A stretch of 58,779 bases of DNA, taken from positions 1 to 58,779 of the forward strand of contig JAFSCU010000047.1 in assembly GCA_017436575.1 (NCBI GenBank). The letters are read 5' to 3'. Shown here one piece after another: positions 45,451 through 53,562 of the stretch. The position numbers and the translations under genes were made by a program. Position 1 is the first letter of the stretch. Each line of letters starts with the position of its first letter. Source of the stretch: Oscillospiraceae bacterium (lineage in GTDB: Bacteria; Bacillota; Clostridia; Oscillospirales; Ruminococcaceae). Below the pieces are notes generated by a model, which was given only the letters and a program-made list of their open reading frames with translations, had not been told where the DNA came from and did no database searches.

Positions 45451-47427
45451 TTATATCTCCTCTACACCAATTTCTTTTAAGTAGTCATAAATACCGTCAT
45501 ACCATTCTGGATTACGTGTAGCGTCCATACGACTACCTTTTGGAACAAATATTGCCATACCTTGTCTTGCGCGGGTAAGCAATACTCGGTAAGTGTTTTT
45601 AAGATATAATTTGCGTTCGTCAGAGCCGATATTATTCCAACGATTACCTACAAAACTGTTGTAAGTCCACTCGCCATTTACAAAACGGAAATCAGCATCC
45701 CATGCAACAATAGAATAATCCAATTCAAGGCCCTGAATATCAAATTCTGTAACCACATCTTCGAGAGCGTAACTTGAACGAACATCATCTTTGCCGTTTA
45801 AAAACCAATTAGCTACAGATATTTCATTCTTAACAAATATTCCTTCGGGTTTTAATCGCAAAGCGCCACTGCTGCTAAGCAATCCATAACGAGTAGTACC
45901 CTGGCAGTGGTTGCGTACCCATTCTTTTGCTTTGTTTAAATCGCGAGTGATAACAAGTGGATATTTATCTTTTATACGCTGATATAATTCTTGTGCATCA
46001 TCAGTATTAACATCCAAAACAGCTTTAACAAAAGCAGCCAAATCAGGTGTTCTGAAAGATCGAATTGATGTTGCAAGGTGAAGTTTGTCTCGTTCATAGG
46101 TTTGTAACCCATCAATCATACCGTCCCAGCTTCTACCGCGACGATATTCATCATCATTAAGTTGTGGAGTGATATATATATCCCAATGTGGAAATGCACG
46201 TTTTAATGAATCGAACCATTCTGGAAGACCTGCTTCGCCAGTGTTGATTTCTTGACCACCACCTACTAAACAGATGATAACAGCCCAATCCTGATGTCGG
46301 TCCATAGTGCTAATCAAAAATTCCGGTTCGCTATATGGAAAATCTACCACACCTTTTTTAGTTGCCATAAATTTCTGAATCATATCATGTGTCCATGCAC
46401 GCTGAGCTTCATCAAAAATGGCTACTCTTTCAGGTGGAACATTATTGTTGCCTACAAATGAGTCACGATATTTATGAATGATTTGAATAAAAGCAGAAGT
46501 ACTTCTGAGAGCGTCTTTTTTGTTAATTCTCTCACTATTCTGCTTTGCTTGTTCTACCTTGTCCCTGGCTAAAGCTTCTTGTAAAACAGTTACAAGAGGG
46601 AAATTACCTGACAAGAAAACGGCATGTTCTCCTTTTTGTGAATCAGAACGCTGAATTGCAATATTTAAGCCAACCAAAGTTTTACCGGCACCAGGCACAC
46701 CTGTAACAAAGCAGATAGATTTACGTCCATTTGCTTTGCTATGCTCGATAATTCTGTTTATTTCATCTGTTGTAACAGTTAAATTTTCTGCACCTGCATC
46801 ACTTCTTGTAATATCGTGAACATTATGTCCGCTGTATAAAGCCTGGGCAGCTTCTATGATAGTAGGCGTCGGTAAATATTCGGAATTTTCCCAAACGTCG
46901 TATTCAAAGTAATTCTCTGAATAAATAGAAGTTATAGCAGAAATAGCATTCCGTATATTATTTGCGTTACATTTCAATGGTTCAATAATACGTTCTCTCT
47001 CCACAATTTTGTTTTCTACGGAAGGAGCTTTTGTTGAGACCATTATAGGAACTAATAATTTGTTATGACTTTCTTTCTGGAAGTTTCTCAAGTCAAGAGC
47101 GTAATCGTATACCTGGTCATAAGTAGATGGCCTATATTCGGTATCACCACATTTGAACTCCAGTAAAAATACAATATGTTTATAGAGTAAAACAACGTCA
47201 ACACGCTTTCCCATTCTTGGGATTGTGTATTCAAATATAATTTTACCTTCGTTGAGGGATTGTAATTGGGATTTGAGGATTTCTATCTCGGTTTCCCATG
47301 TGTTGTTCTGCTGAATTGTTGTTTCCGCAGACCCATTATTTGTATGAATAATCCCTAAGATTTCATTGCTTGACTGACTCAAAAAATCAGAAATAGATGC
47401 AGAATAATATGATCTTAAATTTCTCAT
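45451..47427 (-). CDS. Nuclease-helicase fusion (DUF2075-type)
   Basis: The 658-residue protein has an N-terminal PD-(D/E)xK-like segment with D77 in RVDVVLLY and E90-F-K92 in LLEFKCG. It is followed by an SF1-like DUF2075 ATPase: Walker A VPGAGKT (244-250), DEAQ box in AIFDEAQRAW, and the terminal LTRARQGMAIFVP motif VI. DUF2075 ATPases are found in many defence loci and are similar to Schlafen-type helicases. It is the second gene of the cluster, 9 bp after XRE, and seems to be the motor of the system. Confidence 0.7.
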   Translation of the reverse strand: MRNLRSYYSASISDFLSQSSNEILGIIHTNNGSAETTIQQNNTWETEIEILKSQLQSLNEGKIIFEYTIPRMGKRVDVVLLYKHIVFLLEFKCGDTEYRPSTYDQVYDYALDLRNFQKESHNKLLVPIMVSTKAPSVENKIVERERIIEPLKCNANNIRNAISAITSIYSENYFEYDVWENSEYLPTPTIIEAAQALYSGHNVHDITRSDAGAENLTVTTDEINRIIEHSKANGRKSICFVTGVPGAGKTLVGLNIAIQRSDSQKGEHAVFLSGNFPLVTVLQEALARDKVEQAKQNSERINKKDALRSTSAFIQIIHKYRDSFVGNNNVPPERVAIFDEAQRAWTHDMIQKFMATKKGVVDFPYSEPEFLISTMDRHQDWAVIICLVGGGQEINTGEAGLPEWFDSLKRAFPHWDIYITPQLNDDEYRRGRSWDGMIDGLQTYERDKLHLATSIRSFRTPDLAAFVKAVLDVNTDDAQELYQRIKDKYPLVITRDLNKAKEWVRNHCQGTTRYGLLSSSGALRLKPEGIFVKNEISVANWFLNGKDDVRSSYALEDVVTEFDIQGLELDYSIVAWDADFRFVNGEWTYNSFVGNRWNNIGSDERKLYLKNTYRVLLTRARQGMAIFVPKGSRMDATRNPEWYDGIYDYLKEIGVEEI

Positions 47428-47436
47428 AATATCCCC

Positions 47437-47679
47437 CTATTTGATTTCTTGTTCAAGGTCGTCAAATAAGTCACTATCAAAGAATTCTCTTACAGAAATA
47501 TTCAGACCATCACAAATTTTCTTAATAGAAACAATACCAGGATTTTGACTTTTCTCATTTAAGATGCTGTAAACAGTGGATGGGGATACACCAGAGATAT
47601 TTGCTAAAGCATTTATAGCAATCCCACGTTCATCACACAGCTCAATAATTCGTTTTTCAACCGCTTCTTTAATCAACAT
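47437..47679 (-). CDS. XRE-family regulator
   Basis: The 80-residue protein is an HTH_3 domain alone: LCDERGIAINALANISGVSPSTVYSILNEKS is the usual helix-turn-helix. It is the first gene of the cluster. The start at 47679 has GAGGAC upstream; a longer frame to 47757 runs through the operator region and is not translated. Three operator-like repeats overlap the promoter region, so it probably represses its own operon and may also touch the divergent DUF262 promoter. Confidence 0.8.
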   Translation of the reverse strand: MLIKEAVEKRIIELCDERGIAINALANISGVSPSTVYSILNEKSQNPGIVSIKKICDGLNISVREFFDSDLFDDLEQEIK

Positions 47680-47696
47680 AATATAGTCCTCATTTG

Positions 47697-47754
47697 CGAT
47701 ATATCGTTGATTATATTGTATAAAAATATGCGACATATCGTGTGGGATATATCG
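47697..47754. promoter_or_regulatory. Three GATATATCG operator repeats
   Basis: CGATATATCG (47697-47706), CGACATATCG (47731-47740) and GGATATATCG (47745-47754) lie between the XRE start and the DUF262 promoter. The first is a perfect palindrome. They are likely binding sites of the XRE protein. Confidence 0.65.
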
Positions 47755-47789
47755 CATATTGCGTATTGTTAATTAATAAAATAGTTCCA

Positions 47790-47818
47790 TTGAAACAAAA
47801 TTGGAATTAATGTATAAT
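47790..47818 (+). promoter_or_regulatory. Promoter of the DUF262 gene
   Basis: TTGAAA (47790-47795) and TATAAT (47813-47818) are 17 bp apart, 31 bp upstream of the start codon. The operator repeats end 35 bp upstream of the -35. Confidence 0.8.
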
Positions 47819-47849
47819 TTAAATATATGATTATTATGAGGGCACGGCT

Positions 47850-49673
47850 ATGTTAGTAGAAAAATACAATCCAAATTCTTTAAGTGTAAGTGCCATATTG
47901 GGATTAATCTCATCAGGTAATATTGCTATTCCAGAGATTCAGCGCCCATTTGTATGGAAGAAAACACAGGTAAGGGATTTACTGGATTCATTATACAAAG
48001 GTTATCCGACTGGGTATTTGATTATTTGGAAAAATCCAAATGTCAAATTGAAGGATGGTTCTGTTTCATCTGGCAAAAAAATTCTTATCGATGGTCAACA
48101 GCGTGTAACTGCACTTATGACTGCCATTGCAGGTATTCCTGTTATTAATAGCGAATATAAAAAAGAACGTATAAAAATTGCGTTCAATCCGTTTGAAGCG
48201 CTTTCAGAAGATAAAGATGCTGAAATCTTCGCTGTACAGGATCAGAGTCATTTGAAAGGTAAAAAATGGATACCTGACGTAGCGGAAATCTTTAAAAACG
48301 ATTTCTCTGTTTTCAGTTTTATCAATAAATATTGTTCAGATAATCCGGAAATGCAGCCTGAAACTTTGGATAAAATTCTCATCAATTTACGTTCAATTGG
48401 TAACAGGCTTATTGGTGTTATAGAACTGTCCGATAGCTTGGATATAGATATTGTAACTGATATTTTTATCCGCATTAACTCCAAGGGGACAGCATTAAGT
48501 CAAGGTGACTTTGTTATGTCTAAGATTGCTTCCGATGAAAATTTTGGCGGCAATATGTTAAGAAAAGCTATAGATTATTTTGCACACCTGTGCGTAGAAC
48601 CTTCCTTTTATAATTACATAAAAGAAAATGATCATGATTTTGCCGAATCTGAATATATGCAGAAATTGGCGTGGCTTAAGGATGACAAAGAAACAGTATA
48701 CGATCCTGAATGCGATGATATACTTAGAGTTGCATTTATGCATATGTACCCTAGAGCAAAACTTGCTGATTTAGTAAGCTTGCTTTCTGGCAGAAACTTT
48801 GAAACAAGAGAATACAACATAGAAATCACAGAAGATACCTATGCAAAATTGAAGCAAGGCGTACTTAATGTAATTAACAAAAATAACTTTAATCAGTTCA
48901 TGTTGGCTATTAGAGGCGCCGGTTTTATTTCAAGCAAAATGGTTAATTCTTATATGGCTTTGGATTTTGCATATGCATTGTATCTTCGTCTTGCTATTAG
49001 TAAAGAAGTTTCCGTAAGCGAAATTAAAAGAGTTGTACAAAAATGGTATGTATTGTCTGTCTTAACAGGCAGATATAGTTCATCACCAGAGACAGCTTTT
49101 TACAGAGATATTAGAAAAATAAACGAAGTTGGTGTTGTTAAGACTTTAGAGGATATTGAAGCCGCCACGTTATCAGATAATTTCTGGGATGTAAAAGTTG
49201 TACAGGATTTATCGTATACCTCTACTATTAATCCGACTTACCTCGTATATCTTGCAGCACAGGTTGCTGGTAATGATATATCATTGCTTTCCAATAATAT
49301 AACTGTAAAGGACCTGATTGAAATCGCAGGCGATGTTCATCATATATTTCCTAAAGCTTATCTCAAAGTAAATGGTTATAGTAAAAATACGTATAATCAG
49401 GAAGCAAACTATGCTTACCTTGACACACAGGTAAATAAGTCGATAGGCAAAAAAGCTCCGTGTGAATATTTTGCAGAAGCTCTTAAGCAGTGTGAAACCA
49501 AAATAATTACTTGTGGTTCAATTACCGATATAAAAGCACTGAAAGACAACCTCGCTGTTAACTGTGTACCGTTTGAAGCATGCTATATGACACATAACGA
49601 TTATAACATTTTCCTTGAAAAACGCCGTGAACTTATGGCAAAGAAGATAAAAGAATACTATTACAATTTATAA
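47850..49673 (+). CDS. DUF262-HNH protein (GmrSD-like)
   Basis: The 607-residue protein has a DUF262 ParB/Srx-fold NTPase-like N-terminus (IPEIQRPFVW 27-36 and DGQQR 81-85) and an HNH-like DUF1524 motif near the C-terminus (VHHIFPKAYL, followed by conserved Asn/Lys). GmrSD, with these two domains in one or two chains, is a type IV restriction enzyme that cuts sugar-modified hydroxymethylcytosine DNA, using NTP. Here both are in one chain. The gene is divergent from the XRE-headed cluster and shares a 170-bp control region with it. Confidence 0.75.
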   Translation: MLVEKYNPNSLSVSAILGLISSGNIAIPEIQRPFVWKKTQVRDLLDSLYKGYPTGYLIIWKNPNVKLKDGSVSSGKKILIDGQQRVTALMTAIAGIPVINSEYKKERIKIAFNPFEALSEDKDAEIFAVQDQSHLKGKKWIPDVAEIFKNDFSVFSFINKYCSDNPEMQPETLDKILINLRSIGNRLIGVIELSDSLDIDIVTDIFIRINSKGTALSQGDFVMSKIASDENFGGNMLRKAIDYFAHLCVEPSFYNYIKENDHDFAESEYMQKLAWLKDDKETVYDPECDDILRVAFMHMYPRAKLADLVSLLSGRNFETREYNIEITEDTYAKLKQGVLNVINKNNFNQFMLAIRGAGFISSKMVNSYMALDFAYALYLRLAISKEVSVSEIKRVVQKWYVLSVLTGRYSSSPETAFYRDIRKINEVGVVKTLEDIEAATLSDNFWDVKVVQDLSYTSTINPTYLVYLAAQVAGNDISLLSNNITVKDLIEIAGDVHHIFPKAYLKVNGYSKNTYNQEANYAYLDTQVNKSIGKKAPCEYFAEALKQCETKIITCGSITDIKALKDNLAVNCVPFEACYMTHNDYNIFLEKRRELMAKKIKEYYYNL

Positions 49674-49678
49674 AAGTA

Positions 49679-49708
49679 AAAAGACAGGAGCTAATTCTCC
49701 TGTCTTTT
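49679..49708 (+). terminator. Terminator of the DUF262 gene
   Basis: AAAAGACAGGAG pairs with CTCCTGTCTTTT around a 6-nt loop, followed by TA. Confidence 0.88.
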
Positions 49709-49802
49709 TACTTTTTATAAAATGGAACACATAATGACTGTGGTAATTAGAATATGGATTGGTTATTGTAAATAAAGACTATTTAAGTTGCACATGATAT
49801 AC

Positions 49803-49830
49803 TTGATTTTAAATAAAAAAATGATATAAT
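49803..49830 (+). promoter_or_regulatory. Promoter of the Fic gene
   Basis: TTGATT (49803-49808) and TATAAT (49825-49830) lie 16 bp apart, and TG extends the -10. The 126-nt leader is AT-rich with no gene. Confidence 0.6.
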
Positions 49831-49955
49831 ATTTTTAGTTAAAATATCGAAAAGGGTTCTAAATTAAATCGTTTTTATTTAGAGTTTTCTAATAGAAAAA
49901 TAACTAAAGAAATAAGCTATAATTTTAAATTAACAGTTTGTAGACAGGAGAAACA

Positions 49956-51125
49956 ATGAAACTTGAATCAAATAGAGCGGGAACAATAATTAACACAACA
50001 ACAGGCTATAGAGCTTTTGTTCCAGCGAAACTGCCACCATCTCCAGAAATTAATATAGATAGTGAAATGCAAAAATTACTTTCGCTAGCTGATAGAAAAT
50101 TAGGGAGATTAGATGGAATAACCCAGATATTACCAAATCCTGAACTGTTTGTAGCGATGTATGTGAAGAAAGAGGCGGTATTGAGTGCACAGATTGAAGG
50201 TACACAAGCTTCTCTTGTAGATGTATTGAACATTCCAACAGAAGATATGGCTGAAGATTATTCTCAAAACGATGTTAAAGAAGTAGTAAATTATGTAAAA
50301 GCTATGTATTGGGGGATGGAAAAACTAAATACATTACCTCTCAGTTTAAGATTAATCCGTGAAATACACAAAGTATTACTAAAAGATGTACGTGGTGCTA
50401 ATAAGAATCCTGGTGAATTCAGGAAAACGCAAAACTGGATAGGCCCTCAAGGATGTACATTAAATACTGCTACATTCGTCCCTCCGACAGTGGATGAGAT
50501 GGAAAAGGCAATGGGCGATCTTGAGCAATTCATTTATGAGGAAGATAGTATTCCAGCATTAATTAAAATCGCATTAATCCATGCACAATTTGAGACTATT
50601 CACCCATTTTTAGATGGTAATGGCCGAATGGGACGATTATTAATAACATTTTGGTTATGCCAACAAGAAATTCTTAGTGAACCTTTACTGTATTTGAGTT
50701 ATTATTTCAAGCAAAATCGAACAGAATATTATGATAGATTGATGTCTGTTAGAATTAAGGGTGACTGGGAAGGTTGGATTAAATTTTTTCTTAAAGGAGT
50801 TGCGGATGTTTCTGATGAAGCCACTGAATCTGCAAAAAACATTATAGCTCTTAGAACACACTACTCAGCGTTGCTTTTTGAAAAAGACAAAGGCAATGGC
50901 AATTATGCTGCATTATTGAATCATTTATTTGAAAATCCAATAGTTACTAAAAAAAGTATTTCAGAAAGCCTGGAGATATCTCTTCCTACTGCTGGAACAA
51001 TTGTAGATTTATTCTGTGATATGGGAATTTTAAAAGATGTCACACCAGATAAAAAAAGATATAAAGTATATGAATTCAAAGAATATATTAATATTTTGGA
51101 AAAGGGCACAGAAATCATACATTAA
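49956..51125 (+). CDS. Fic family adenylyltransferase-like protein
   Basis: The 389-residue protein has a class II inhibitory helix motif, SAQIEG (77-82), then the Fic core HPFLDGNGRMGRLL with catalytic His216, and a C-terminal winged-helix region (GISESLEISLPTAGT-like KKSISESLEISLPTAGT). Fic enzymes transfer AMP from ATP to target protein hydroxyls. The N-terminal autoinhibitory helix means that no separate antitoxin is needed. The gene has its own promoter and terminator, so it is not part of the XRE cluster. Confidence 0.87.
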   Translation: MKLESNRAGTIINTTTGYRAFVPAKLPPSPEINIDSEMQKLLSLADRKLGRLDGITQILPNPELFVAMYVKKEAVLSAQIEGTQASLVDVLNIPTEDMAEDYSQNDVKEVVNYVKAMYWGMEKLNTLPLSLRLIREIHKVLLKDVRGANKNPGEFRKTQNWIGPQGCTLNTATFVPPTVDEMEKAMGDLEQFIYEEDSIPALIKIALIHAQFETIHPFLDGNGRMGRLLITFWLCQQEILSEPLLYLSYYFKQNRTEYYDRLMSVRIKGDWEGWIKFFLKGVADVSDEATESAKNIIALRTHYSALLFEKDKGNGNYAALLNHLFENPIVTKKSISESLEISLPTAGTIVDLFCDMGILKDVTPDKKRYKVYEFKEYINILEKGTEIIH

Positions 51126-51133
51126 TACTTTAG

Positions 51134-51165
51134 ATAAAGCAGATACGTTTTAGTATCTGCTTTAT
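51134..51165 (+). terminator. Terminator of the Fic gene
   Basis: ATAAAGCAGATAC (51134-51146) pairs with GTATCTGCTTTAT (51153-51165), with a T-run after it. Confidence 0.88.
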
Positions 51166-51214
51166 TTTTTATTTTATATTAAAGTATACGGATAAATTGA
51201 AAGATAGCAAATTT

Positions 51215-51241
51215 GCTCTCCTGTTTACAGGAGAGCTTTTT
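51215..51241 (+). terminator. Second hairpin terminator
   Basis: GCTCTCCTG (51215-51223) pairs with CAGGAGAGC (51228-51236), followed by TTTTTG. Two terminators in a row isolate the array that follows. Confidence 0.75.
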
Positions 51242-51373
51242 GTTTGCTGTAAATTAAGTTTCATATAAGGATTTTACAACATTTATCCATTAATTTCTAA
51301 AAGGTTTAAGTATTTAGGAATTAAATATAAAAATCGCAAAAATCATTAAAAATATGCTGAAAAACAGTCTAAA

Positions 51374-52070
51374 TGTGAAATTTTTGCGGAAAAGGGCTGT
51401 TTTGTTAACATTTTTGCTTTTCCCGCTGTCTACATGTGAGGGGGTAAATTTTTTGAAGTTAAAAACCGAGTCCACCATAGTGTATAAGAAAGCTGTTAAG
51501 AGAAAATTTTACATAATTCATAAGAGCAGAAATTGTAGTTCTTGTGATTTGAGCAAAGTTTTCAACCGAGAACTTTCTTAAAGTTGAAAATATTATCAAT
51601 TGTGAAATTTTAGCGTTAAAAGCCGGATTTTTTAACATTTTGGCAATTCGCGCCCTCTACATGTGAGGGGTATTAAAAATCAGCCCTTTTATAGAAGTTT
51701 TGTGAAAGTTTTGCAAGAAATTTCCGATGTGGCCTTTTTTCAGCCTCTACATATGAAGGGGTAAATTTTTAGACAAAGTTAACAGCTGGAAATGGTCGGT
51801 TTTATATAAAAGTGAGAACTTTCAATTTCTTTACCAATTTTGGCCTCTGCCAAAATCTATATATTGAAGGGCATTAAAAATTTAGACCATTGTGAAATGT
51901 ATGTGATATTTTGGCTGAAATTTTAACACTTATTATTTTTCTGACCTCCAATTTATGAAGCCGAATATACCAAAAAACAGTCAGTTTGAGAAACTTTGGT
52001 GAAAGTTTTGAAAAAGTGTTTACAAAAGGGCCTGTTTTTTAGGCTTCACTTGAGGGGCAAAATTTTTACC
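51374..52070. repeat. Degenerate array of about six ~100-bp repeat units
   Basis: Two anchors recur in order: a GTGAAANTTTT box (about 51374, 51601, 51701, 51811, 51891, 51999) and a CTCTACATGTGAGGGG box (about 51428, 51654, 51744, 51855, 51945, 52043), usually followed by TAAATTTTT or TATTAAAAAT. Spacing is 80-110 bp after a first gap of 227. The second box is a near palindrome around ACATGT. The units drift, most strongly in the fifth. No gene is convincing across this region. It might be a replication, centromere or recombination locus of the element downstream. Confidence 0.55.
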
Positions 52071-52204
52071 TTCACAAAACAATTGAATAGCGTCCTGAAT
52101 GATATGATACTGTGCATTGCGGCATGGGCAGCGAAAGCTGTGCAAACAATACGTCGGGCAAGGTGCTGCCGGGCAGGAACTTTTCAGGATAAGAACGCAA
52201 AAAT

Positions 52205-52405
52205 GTGCCAAAATCGGCTTGTTTTGGCACAAAAAGATGGTTGACAGGTAAGCTGGTGCCAAAAACATAGGTTTTTGGCTCACGCTCTAAAATCGGTTTG
52301 AAATGAACCAGTTTTCCACTAAAAAAGAGAAAAGTGCCATTGTGGCACTTTTTTGCTGAATTCAAGATGAAAATACTGTGAAAAAGTGCCTTTATGGCAC
52401 TTTTT
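52205..52405. repeat. Cluster of four hairpins, three with GTGCC/GGCAC stems
   Basis: Stems lie at 52205-52230 (GTGCCAAAA/TTTTGGCAC), 52258-52279 (GCCAAAAA/TTTTTGGC), 52330-52352 (AAAAGTGCCA/TGGCACTTTT) and 52381-52405 (AAAAAGTGCC/GGCACTTTTT). The last two are strong terminators in both directions. The interval 52071-52480 has no gene other than these. Confidence 0.7.
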
Positions 52406-52480
52406 TGGCAAATGTACAATTCAGAAATTTGTACCTTCGCAAAATAATTCTGTTTTCGATATATTAATAGCAAAGAAAGG

Positions 52481-52570
52481 ATGATGAAGATGAAACTGCT
52501 TAGGAAAATAGGATTTTTGATGTTGATATCCTGGTACATAGGGAAATATTACAGTGGAGGTGTATTATGA
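52481..52570 (+). CDS. Small hydrophobic peptide coupled to tnpV
   Basis: The frame from ATG (52481) encodes 29 residues (start could also be the ATG at 52490: MKLLRKIGFLMLISWYIGKY). AAAGGATG gives a ribosome site. The stop overlaps the tnpV start (ATGA at 52567-52570), so translation is coupled. It is basic and then hydrophobic, like a small membrane peptide or a leader peptide. No known family. Confidence 0.45.
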   Translation: MMKMKLLRKIGFLMLISWYIGKYYSGGVL

Positions 52571-52911
52571 AACTTGAATACAGAAAATATGGGGATTATC
52601 TGATTCCAAATTTTGAACTGCCGCCAAAACCAGCTATCGGCAAATACGGAAAGTTAAGGCACAGCTATCTGCGAAAGCACAAGGAGCCATTGTTAACCGC
52701 TTTGATGATGCAGGACAAACTGAACAGCCATCTTGAAGAAATTGATAAGTCAGCACAGGAAATGTATGACTGTTTGGTAAGTAGGTTGAAAGAACAGTAT
52801 GGCATAACCGAAAAGCTGAAAGCAGAAAACCAGCTGGTATGGGTTCATATGATGAACGAAATACATCAGATAGCTGAAGATATTGTACTTACCGAACTGA
52901 TTTATAATTAA
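52567..52911 (+). CDS. tnpV: TnpV-family transposon protein
   Basis: The 114-residue protein matches TnpV of Tn4451-type elements: an N-terminal YGDYLIPNFELPP, a central KLRHSYLRKHKEPLLTALM and a C-terminal QDKLNSHLEEID with the ENQLVWVHMMNEIH helix. The molecular function is unknown; TnpV genes travel with TnpX recombinases and MOB genes, as here. GGAGGT upstream lies inside the small peptide gene. Confidence 0.8.
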   Translation: MKLEYRKYGDYLIPNFELPPKPAIGKYGKLRHSYLRKHKEPLLTALMMQDKLNSHLEEIDKSAQEMYDCLVSRLKEQYGITEKLKAENQLVWVHMMNEIHQIAEDIVLTELIYN

Positions 52912-52914
52912 AAA

Positions 52915-53029
52915 AGCCGGGATCTTAAAGTAAACAGGATGTAAAAACATCGTGCGTACTCTCCCCCGGCTGAATAACCTGAGTTCTCAGCGCAGACTTC
53001 CATAAATGGCGAGAACAACGCTCCCTCAG
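52915..53029 (+). ncRNA. Structured RNA candidate downstream of tnpV
   Basis: Four nested pairings can be drawn: AGCCGGG (52915-52921) with CCCGGCT (52965-52971), GATGT with ACATC inside it, CTGAG (52979-52983) with CTCAG (53025-53029), and GTTCTC (52983-52988) with GAGAAC (53011-53016) around CCAT-AAA-TGG. The unpaired stretches are GC-rich and include CTCCC twice. It has the look of a cis-acting or mobile-element RNA. No known class is assigned. Confidence 0.5.
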
Positions 53030-53053
53030 TTCAATTTAAACTTAACAAAACAA

Positions 53054-53098
53054 TGCAGAAAAGTCAACATACGAGATAAGTATTGTTGAAAATCTGCA
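53054..53098. other. oriT-like long hairpin upstream of mobC
   Basis: TGCAGA (53054-53059) pairs with TCTGCA (53093-53098), TCAACA (53064-53069) with TGTTGA (53084-53089), and TAC with GTA inside. It lies about 140 bp upstream of mobC and the relaxase, where MOB-type origins of transfer lie. A nick site cannot be named. Confidence 0.45.
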
Positions 53099-53115
53099 AA
53101 ATAAAAAGATTACAG

Positions 53116-53141
53116 GCACCTCTATGAGGTGCTTTTTCTTT
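53116..53141 (+). terminator. Terminator upstream of mobC
   Basis: GCACCTC (53116-53122) pairs with GAGGTGC (53126-53132), followed by TTTTTCTTTT. Confidence 0.8.
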
Positions 53142-53238
53142 TACCCGAAATAAGAATATGACATTGCTGTGGCAAGCAACGAATTGTGTCCCCAATTCAG
53201 CTTGTCAGGGCACCTGAAACCGTATGAAAGGAGAAAAT

Positions 53239-53559
53239 ATGGATAGAAAACACGAAATAAAAATCCGACTGTCCAAAGAAGAACTGGACAGTCTTAACCT
53301 GAAGGTTGCCAAAACCAATTTATCACGAGAGGAGTTTTGCCGACTGTGCTTTAAAGAAGTTGCAATCAAGGCAAAACCCAGTGATGATACTCACCGACTG
53401 ATTTATGAAATAAGAAAAATTGGAGGCAATCTGAATGCCCTTGTTGCCAAGGCACATACCTACAAAAATGTAGATGCTGATGCTTTGCGCTATGAACTGT
53501 ACAATCTCCACAAGCTGGAGAAAGAAATAGCACGGCATTATGCCCACGGAAAAGAGTAG
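53239..53559 (+). CDS. mobC: MobC-like relaxosome accessory protein
   Basis: The protein (106 residues) begins with a ribbon-helix-helix-like region (IKIRLSKEELDSLNLKVAKTNLSRE) and has the MobC hallmark IRKIGGNLNAL. It should bind oriT and help the relaxase. The start at 53239 has AAAGGAG upstream. It lies 3 bp before the relaxase gene, so both are one unit. Confidence 0.85.
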   Translation: MDRKHEIKIRLSKEELDSLNLKVAKTNLSREEFCRLCFKEVAIKAKPSDDTHRLIYEIRKIGGNLNALVAKAHTYKNVDADALRYELYNLHKLEKEIARHYAHGKE

Positions 53560-53562
53560 CCT

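Noticed and set aside
51374-52070. CRISPR array
   Set aside because: The repeated boxes are short, drift strongly, are 80-110 bp apart with unequal gaps, and no cas gene is near.
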